This document shows positions 59,905 to 64,000 of a DNA stretch of 64,000 nucleotides, piece by piece. Made by a program: the position numbers and the translations under genes. This DNA comes from UBA1794 sp050946375 (GTDB lineage: Bacteria > Bacteroidota > Bacteroidia > Bacteroidales > Bacteroidaceae). The notes beneath the pieces are model-generated. The model did no database searches. It saw only the letters and a program-made list of their open reading frames with translations, and was not told where the DNA came from. The stretch is taken from assembly GCA_050946375.1 (NCBI GenBank), contig JBMNUT010000009.1, forward strand, positions 45,322 to 109,321, read 5' to 3'. Within the stretch, counting starts at the first letter, position 1. Each line of letters starts with the position of its first letter.

Positions 59905-61314
59905 ATGAATAACTCAAACGAAAAAGACATATCGCGCCGCCGCTTCCTCAAAACCATGGGAGCGGCCGGAGCCGTGGCCGCAGGACTCGCGGCCTGCAAC
60001 GATAACGGAAACCAGTCGGAAGCCGGAAGCCGCGGACAAGCCGGCACGGGCAAAATGACCTACCGCACCAATCCCAAGACGGGCGAGCAGGTATCCATCC
60101 TGGGATACGGCTGCATGCGCTGGCCCATGACCCGCGAGGGAGGTAAAAAGGAAGAAGGCCGGGAAGTCGTCGACCAGGAAACCGTCAACCAATTAGTGGA
60201 CTATGCCCTCGAGCACGGAGTGAACTATTTCGACACGTCCCCCGCCTATTGCCAGGGACTCTCGGAGCGCGCTACGGGAATCGCCCTCAGCCGCCACCCG
60301 CGCGACAAGTACTTCATCGCGACGAAGCTCTCCAACTTTGCCCCGTCGACCTGGCCACGCGAGGCATCGATAGCCATGTATCAAAATTCGCTCAAGGAGT
60401 TGCAGACGGACTACATAGACTACTATCTGCTCCACAGCATAGGCGGCGGACGGGACGCCATGGCCGAGTTCAACGCGCGCTACGTGGACAACGGTATGCT
60501 CGACTTCCTCATAGCAGAGCGCGAGGCCGGACGCATCCGCAACCTCGGCTTCTCCTACCACGGAGACATCAGAGTATTCGACTATCTCCTCTCGCGCCAC
60601 GACTACTACCGCTGGGACTTCGTTCAAATACAGATGAACTATCTCGACTGGAAGTTTGCCAAACAAATCAATCCCTCCAACACCAACGCCGAATACCTCT
60701 ACAACGAACTGGCCAAACGGAAGATTCCCGCCGTCATCATGGAGCCGCTTCTGGGCGGACGCCTCTCGAATGTGCCCGACAACATCGTGGCCCACTTCAA
60801 GGAGCGCGACCCCGAAGCCAGCGTGGCCTCGTGGGCATTCCGATTTGCCGGTACCTATCCCGACATACTTACCGTGCTGAGCGGCATGACCTGCATGGAG
60901 CACCTGCAGGACAACCTGCGCACCTACTCGCCCCTGCAGCCCCTGACGGAAGAGGAACTGGCCTTCCTGCAACAGGCGGCCACGATGATGATGGAATTCA
61001 ACACGATTCCCTGCAACGACTGCAAGTATTGCATGCCCTGCCCCTACGGTATCGACATTCCGGCCATCCTCCTGCACTACAACAAGTGCCTGAACGAGGG
61101 AAACATACCGGTGAACCGGCAGGACGAAGCCTACCGCGCGGCACGGCGCGCCTACCTCATAGGCTACGACCGCAGCGTGCCCCGGCTCCGACAGGCCGAC
61201 CACTGCATCGGGTGCGGCCAGTGTGTGCCCCACTGCCCGCAGCAGATCAACATTCCCCACGAGCTGCACCGCATCGACAAGTATGTGGAAAGCCTGAAAC
61301 AAGAAACGCTCTAA
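59905..61314 (+). CDS. Aldo/keto reductase with C-terminal ferredoxin domain and Tat signal
   Basis: 469 residues. SRRRFLKTMGAAGAVAAGLAAC is a twin-arginine signal that ends in a lipobox-like Cys. The AKR barrel follows: ILGYGCMRWPMT, VNYFDTSPAYCQGLSERATGIAL (catalytic Asp/Tyr region), KYFIATKLSNF (Lys), TDYIDYYLLHSIG (His) and FSYHGD. The C-terminus carries CNDCKYCMPCPYGIDIP (about 369-385) and CIGCGQCVPHCPQQINIP (about 433-450), two ferredoxin-like clusters. Such periplasmic AKR-ferredoxins are frequent in Bacteroidetes next to the Fe-S membrane protein, suggesting electron transfer between the two. Confidence 0.9.
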   Translation: MNNSNEKDISRRRFLKTMGAAGAVAAGLAACNDNGNQSEAGSRGQAGTGKMTYRTNPKTGEQVSILGYGCMRWPMTREGGKKEEGREVVDQETVNQLVDYALEHGVNYFDTSPAYCQGLSERATGIALSRHPRDKYFIATKLSNFAPSTWPREASIAMYQNSLKELQTDYIDYYLLHSIGGGRDAMAEFNARYVDNGMLDFLIAEREAGRIRNLGFSYHGDIRVFDYLLSRHDYYRWDFVQIQMNYLDWKFAKQINPSNTNAEYLYNELAKRKIPAVIMEPLLGGRLSNVPDNIVAHFKERDPEASVASWAFRFAGTYPDILTVLSGMTCMEHLQDNLRTYSPLQPLTEEELAFLQQAATMMMEFNTIPCNDCKYCMPCPYGIDIPAILLHYNKCLNEGNIPVNRQDEAYRAARRAYLIGYDRSVPRLRQADHCIGCGQCVPHCPQQINIPHELHRIDKYVESLKQETL

Positions 61315-61334
61315 TCACAACAACCCATACATCT

Positions 61335-61790
61335 ATGGAACATCTCATTGCCCGCCTCGAAGCCGAACAGTGCTCGTGCGTCATCCGCAACGGCAGCGAA
61401 ACCCTCATCTGCCGGGAGCGGGGCGTCAAAGACCTCTATAATCTCTATTGCAACCGGCCCGCATTCCTGAAGGGCAGCTGCCTGGCCGACAAGGTAGTGG
61501 GCAAGGGGGCGGCTGCACTCATGGCCCTCGGAGGCGTGCAGACGGTATATGCCGGAGTCATCAGCCTGCCGGCTTTCATCCTGCTGAAGAAGGCCGGTGC
61601 CGAAGTACGCTATGGGAAAATAGCTCCTTTCATACTGAACCGGAACCAGACCGACTGGTGCCCGCTGGAAAAGCGCTGCCAGCACGAAAACAATCTGACG
61701 GAACTTTTCGACATCATCCGCCTGTTCCTGCAGGAACAGGCCAACCTGAACCTGAAGGAGTGCTGCATCCCGTCGGGCATACCGGCGTGA
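61335..61790 (+). CDS. DUF1893 domain protein
   Basis: 151 residues. ARLEAEQCSCVIRNGSETLICRERGVKDLYNLYCNRPAFLKGSCLADKVVGKGAAALMALGGVQTVYAGVISLPAFILLKKAGAEVRYGKIAPFILNR matches DUF1893 (LxxxxxSCVV..G......RG...L......LKG...ADKVVGKAAA). The conserved Cys and the DKxxGK stretch suggest a cytidine-deaminase-like fold, but the function is unknown. The ATG at 61335 lies 20 bp after the AKR gene; the same frame is open far upstream as a shadow of that gene. Ends at TGA 61788-61790. Confidence 0.85.
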   Translation: MEHLIARLEAEQCSCVIRNGSETLICRERGVKDLYNLYCNRPAFLKGSCLADKVVGKGAAALMALGGVQTVYAGVISLPAFILLKKAGAEVRYGKIAPFILNRNQTDWCPLEKRCQHENNLTELFDIIRLFLQEQANLNLKECCIPSGIPA

Positions 61791-61834
61791 TGCGCTAAAA
61801 AACGACGAATAACAAACCTACAAAAACGAACGAT

Positions 61835-62347
61835 ATGGAAACTCAAACTGCCAAGCTGTACACCCTTTCCTACAGCGAAACGAAAACGTACCTGATAGCC
61901 GCACTCTTCGTGGCAGGCAACATTGTCCTGCCCCAGCTGTGCCACCTCATGCCTCAGGGCGGAGTTACGTGGCTTCCCATCTACTTCTTTACGCTGGTGG
62001 GCGCCTACAAATATGGCTGGAAGGCCGGACTGCTCACGGCCATCGCCTCGCCCCTGCTGAACAGTATGCTCTTCGGGATGCCTGCACCGGCTGTCTTGCC
62101 CGCCATTTTACTCAAGTCGACGCTGCTGGCCATGGCCGCCGGCGTGGCAGCCAGCCGCTTCCGCCGCGTCAGCCTGCTGCTCCTGGCAGCCGTTGTTGCC
62201 TCGTATCAGATAGCAGGTTCTTTGGGCGAATGGATATTGACTGGCAGTCTTTACACCGCCCTGCAGGACGTTCGCATCGGACTGCCCGGAATGCTGTTGC
62301 AAATATTCGGCGGCTACGCCTTCATCAAGTATCTGCTCCGCCGATAA
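61835..62347 (+). CDS. ECF transporter S-component-like membrane protein
   Basis: 170 residues, five or six helices: TYLIAALFVAGNIVLPQLCHL, VTWLPIYFFTLVGAYKYGWKAGLLTAIASPLLNSMLFGMPAPAVLPAILLKSTLLAMAAGVAA, VSLLLLAAVVASYQIAGSLGEW, and MLLQIFGGYAFIKYLL. The pattern (P..F..L.G...G...G......P..N....GMP....LP....K) is that of ECF substrate-binding units. No EcfA/T genes are present, so it depends on a shared module if it is a transporter. Last gene of the operon that began at 58338. Confidence 0.8.
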   Translation: METQTAKLYTLSYSETKTYLIAALFVAGNIVLPQLCHLMPQGGVTWLPIYFFTLVGAYKYGWKAGLLTAIASPLLNSMLFGMPAPAVLPAILLKSTLLAMAAGVAASRFRRVSLLLLAAVVASYQIAGSLGEWILTGSLYTALQDVRIGLPGMLLQIFGGYAFIKYLLRR

Positions 62348-62370
62348 GCTACACGACTTTCTCTCTCCGC

Positions 62371-62405
62371 CGCGCCGCATCTCCCGAAGAAGGAGGTGCG
62401 GCGCG
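62371..62405 (+). terminator. Possible terminator of the Fe-S operon
   Basis: CGCGCCGCATCTCC pairs with GGAGGTGCGGCGCG (one mismatch, loop CGAAGAA); only a weak T-tract follows. Confidence 0.5.
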
Positions 62406-62543
62406 ACGAGTTTATACCCCTGCCCTGTCAGCATAAACCCGACGTTAGCGGGAAAAACAGGACTATTTTTCAGCGGAACAATAGGGAATAGCTTCAAAAA
62501 TTCCTATCTTGCAGCGGCGAATCATAAGAACAATTATTCCATT

Positions 62544-63389
62544 ATGTTCCACTCTTTCCACAAGGAGAAGCGTGATAGGCAGATGCTGATGGGAGCCATT
62601 GCGGGCGATGTGATAGGCTCTTATTACGAATTTGTGCCCATAAAAGAAGTTTCGTTTCCGCTGTTTCATGAGTCTTCCCGCTACACGGACGACACGGTCA
62701 TGACCGTCGCCAATGCGGAATGGTTGCTCAGTGGCGACAACCTGCCGGACCTCATGCAGACTTACGGCAACCGTTATCCGGATGCGGGCTACGGCAACAT
62801 GTTTTATAACTGGCTAAAAACCGACCATCCGCAGCCTTATAACAGCTGGGGCAATGGGGCCGCCATGCGGGTCAGCCCGACAGGATGGGCATTTGATACG
62901 CTGGACGAGACGCTGGACGCTGCCCGAAAAAGCGCGGAAGTTACGCACAATCATCCGGAAGGCATCAAGGGGGCACAAGCAACGGCGGCATGCATTTTCC
63001 TTGCCCGCAGCGGAAAAAGTAAGAAAGATATTAAGGAATATGTGGAAACCGCCTTTGGTTATGAACTCAACAAGACGTGCGAGCAGATCAGAAAGGTATA
63101 TAGCTTCGACGAAAGTTGCCAGGGAACAGTCCCCGAGTCCATCATAGCTTTCCTGGAAAGTACGGATTACGAGAGTGCAATACGCCTCACAGTCTCCTTG
63201 GGTGGCGACGCGGATACCCTGGGAGCCATAACCGGCGGTATAGCGGAGGCTTTCTATGGGGAAATTCCCCGGTACATACTGGAAGAAGTGCAGAATCGGC
63301 TGCCGGATGAGTTCATAGAAGTCATGCAGCAGTTCTACGACAAATTTGTCAAAGGCAGGCAAATGAAAAACAACAATATAATCACTTAA
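62544..63389 (+). CDS. ADP-ribosylglycohydrolase family protein (DraG-like)
   Basis: 281 residues. MLMGAIAGDVIGSYYEF near residue 14-30, YTDDTVMTVANAEWLL with the TDDT metal motif (about 47-50), NGAAMRVSPTGWAFDTLDETL, HNHPEGIKGAQATAACIFLA and VSLGGDADTLGAITGGIAEAFYGEIP (GGDADT) are the dinuclear-magnesium motifs of DraG/ARH enzymes. They remove ADP-ribose from proteins or cleave related linkages. Start may be at Met14 or Met16. The region is visibly more A/T-rich than the genes before it. Four bp upstream of the A1S_2505-like gene, hence one operon. Confidence 0.9.
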   Translation: MFHSFHKEKRDRQMLMGAIAGDVIGSYYEFVPIKEVSFPLFHESSRYTDDTVMTVANAEWLLSGDNLPDLMQTYGNRYPDAGYGNMFYNWLKTDHPQPYNSWGNGAAMRVSPTGWAFDTLDETLDAARKSAEVTHNHPEGIKGAQATAACIFLARSGKSKKDIKEYVETAFGYELNKTCEQIRKVYSFDESCQGTVPESIIAFLESTDYESAIRLTVSLGGDADTLGAITGGIAEAFYGEIPRYILEEVQNRLPDEFIEVMQQFYDKFVKGRQMKNNNIIT

Positions 63390-63392
63390 GCT

Positions 63393-63818
63393 ATGTCGAA
63401 ACCTATATCCTCAGAAAATCAGAAGCGAATATCGTGTGGCGTTACTCCTGACCTCATAGAATACCTGAAGGAAAATGAGATTTTTGTCTTTGGAAGTAAC
63501 CTGGAAGGCATTCATGCCGGCGGTGCAGCAAGAACCGCAAGAAGTCGGTTCGGGGCAATCATGGGACAAGGTGTAGGGCTACAAGGGAAATCATACGCCA
63601 TTCCCACCATGCAGGGAGGGATAGAGACTATAAAGCCTTATACAGACGAATTCATTGCATTCGCCAAGACTCATCCGGAATTGCATTTCCTTGTTACAAA
63701 AATAGGCTGCGGCATAGCCGGTTTCCGCGAGCAGGAAATAGCTCCCTTGTTTGCGGCAGCCATTGACTTGCCCAATATAAGCCTGCCCAAAGAGTTTATC
63801 GAAATAATCAGAAACTAA
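63393..63818 (+). CDS. A1S_2505-like small protein
   Basis: 141 residues. EIFVFGSNLEGIHAGGAARTARSRFGAIMGQGVGLQGKSYAIPTMQGGIETI followed by FLVTKIGCGIAGFREQEIAPLFAAAI is the pattern of the phage-associated A1S_2505 family (FGSNxxGxHxxGxA; GQGxGLQGxSYAIPT), which I take to have a macrodomain-like nucleotide or ADP-ribose binding fold; this fold is an inference from GxGxA-type loops. Cotranscribed with the ADP-ribosylglycohydrolase, so both may act on ADP-ribose compounds. Confidence 0.75.
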   Translation: MSKPISSENQKRISCGVTPDLIEYLKENEIFVFGSNLEGIHAGGAARTARSRFGAIMGQGVGLQGKSYAIPTMQGGIETIKPYTDEFIAFAKTHPELHFLVTKIGCGIAGFREQEIAPLFAAAIDLPNISLPKEFIEIIRN

Positions 63819-63895
63819 ACTATTTACTGTCCCTCTCCCCAGTCCTTCTTTTCCCTTCTGCCGCCGCAATAAGAGCCCGGTCATGCAACACCCGA

Positions 63896-63947
63896 CAAAA
63901 ACAATGAGCGCATCAGCAGAGGTCCTATCCCTCGACTGATGCGCTCA
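63896..63947 (-). terminator. Terminator of the rRNA operon
   Basis: TGAGCGCATCAG (63905-63916) pairs perfectly with CTGATGCGCTCA (63936-63947); a T-rich stretch follows on the minus strand (CAAAAACAA on plus). Confidence 0.87.
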
Positions 63948-63959
63948 GATCTAATAAAC

Positions 63960-64000
63960 GGCGGCGACCTACTCTCCCACTTGCGCAGTACCATCGGCGC
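63960..64000 (-). rRNA. rrf: 5S rRNA, 3' end (cut by window edge)
   Basis: The reverse complement reads GCGCCGATGGTACTGCGCAA then GTGGGAGAGTAGGTCGCCGC, the conserved 3' part of bacterial 5S rRNA (loop E to the closing helix). The 5' two thirds and the rest of the rRNA operon lie beyond base 64000. Confidence 0.93.

Noticed and set aside
62450..62520. Possible repeat unit upstream of the ADP-ribosylglycohydrolase (AAAACAGGACTATTTTTCAG)
   Set aside because: No second unit at plus or minus 22 bp and a core unlike the family.
1..64000. tRNA genes, insertion sequences, prophage or integrase genes
   Set aside because: I looked through the intergenic gaps and found no tRNA-like cloverleaf ending, no transposase and no terminal inverted repeats; a covariance-model search would be needed to be certain for RNA genes.

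Overview
The window is a high-GC stretch of a Bacteroidales chromosome (Bacteroidaceae/Prevotellaceae-like). The evidence is TAnnTTTG-type -7 promoter boxes (sigma-ABfr class), lipoproteins and exported proteins ending in T9SS-like C-terminal tails, S46 dipeptidyl peptidase, glycoside hydrolases of families GH31, GH78, GH43 and GH29, fasciclin-domain lipoproteins, DUF5723 and DUF4369 proteins, and a separate-domain style MetH. No species is assigned. The only RNA gene seen is the 3' end of a 5S rRNA at the right edge, on the minus strand, so an rRNA operon lies just beyond the window.

Layout. 1-3.9 kb: end of a GH31 glycosidase, then an Old-Yellow-Enzyme reductase with two short-chain dehydrogenases. 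4-10 kb (minus): DUF5723 protein and lipoprotein, radC, a family 2 glycosyltransferase and efp. 10.2-14 kb (plus): rpmH, a PASTA protein, rluD and an acyltransferase. 14-19 kb (minus): VanZ-like protein, an exported HEVGH protein, GNAT and DUF2156 proteins. 19-21.5 kb: pta-ackA. 21.6-24.6 kb (minus): murF, tcdA and lolD. 24.7-30 kb: folP, cdaA and a GH78 rhamnosidase. 30-34.4 kb: DUF4369 lipoprotein, an S46 peptidase and a helix-hairpin-helix protein. 34.5-43.5 kb: a 1360-residue exported protein of unknown family and two tandem fasciclin lipoproteins. 43.7-48 kb (minus): DUF4375 protein, Yip1-like protein, smpB and metH. 48-50.5 kb: binding protein and permease of a metal/cofactor ABC importer. 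50.6-52.8 kb: GH43. 53-56 kb: ppk-ppx. 56.4-58.1 kb: a frameshifted GH29. 58.3-62.3 kb: an Fe-S membrane protein, aldo/keto reductase, DUF1893 protein and ECF S-component operon. 62.5-63.8 kb: a more A/T-rich ADP-ribosylglycohydrolase pair beside the rRNA operon.

The most striking feature is not a gene. About twenty intergenic gaps carry arrays of a degenerate repeat in which an AAAAG start recurs at almost exactly 22-bp steps, followed by a CCNNGCC core and a CTTTTTCC end. Inverted neighbouring units make the apparent transcription terminators of radC, metH, ppx, the helix-hairpin-helix gene and others. Arrays also run into coding sequence: they encode the signal-peptide regions of two exported proteins, the C-terminus of a dehydrogenase and an interdomain linker of MetH. 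I cannot tell from this window whether the family is described. All coordinates and phases were read by eye; no database search was run.
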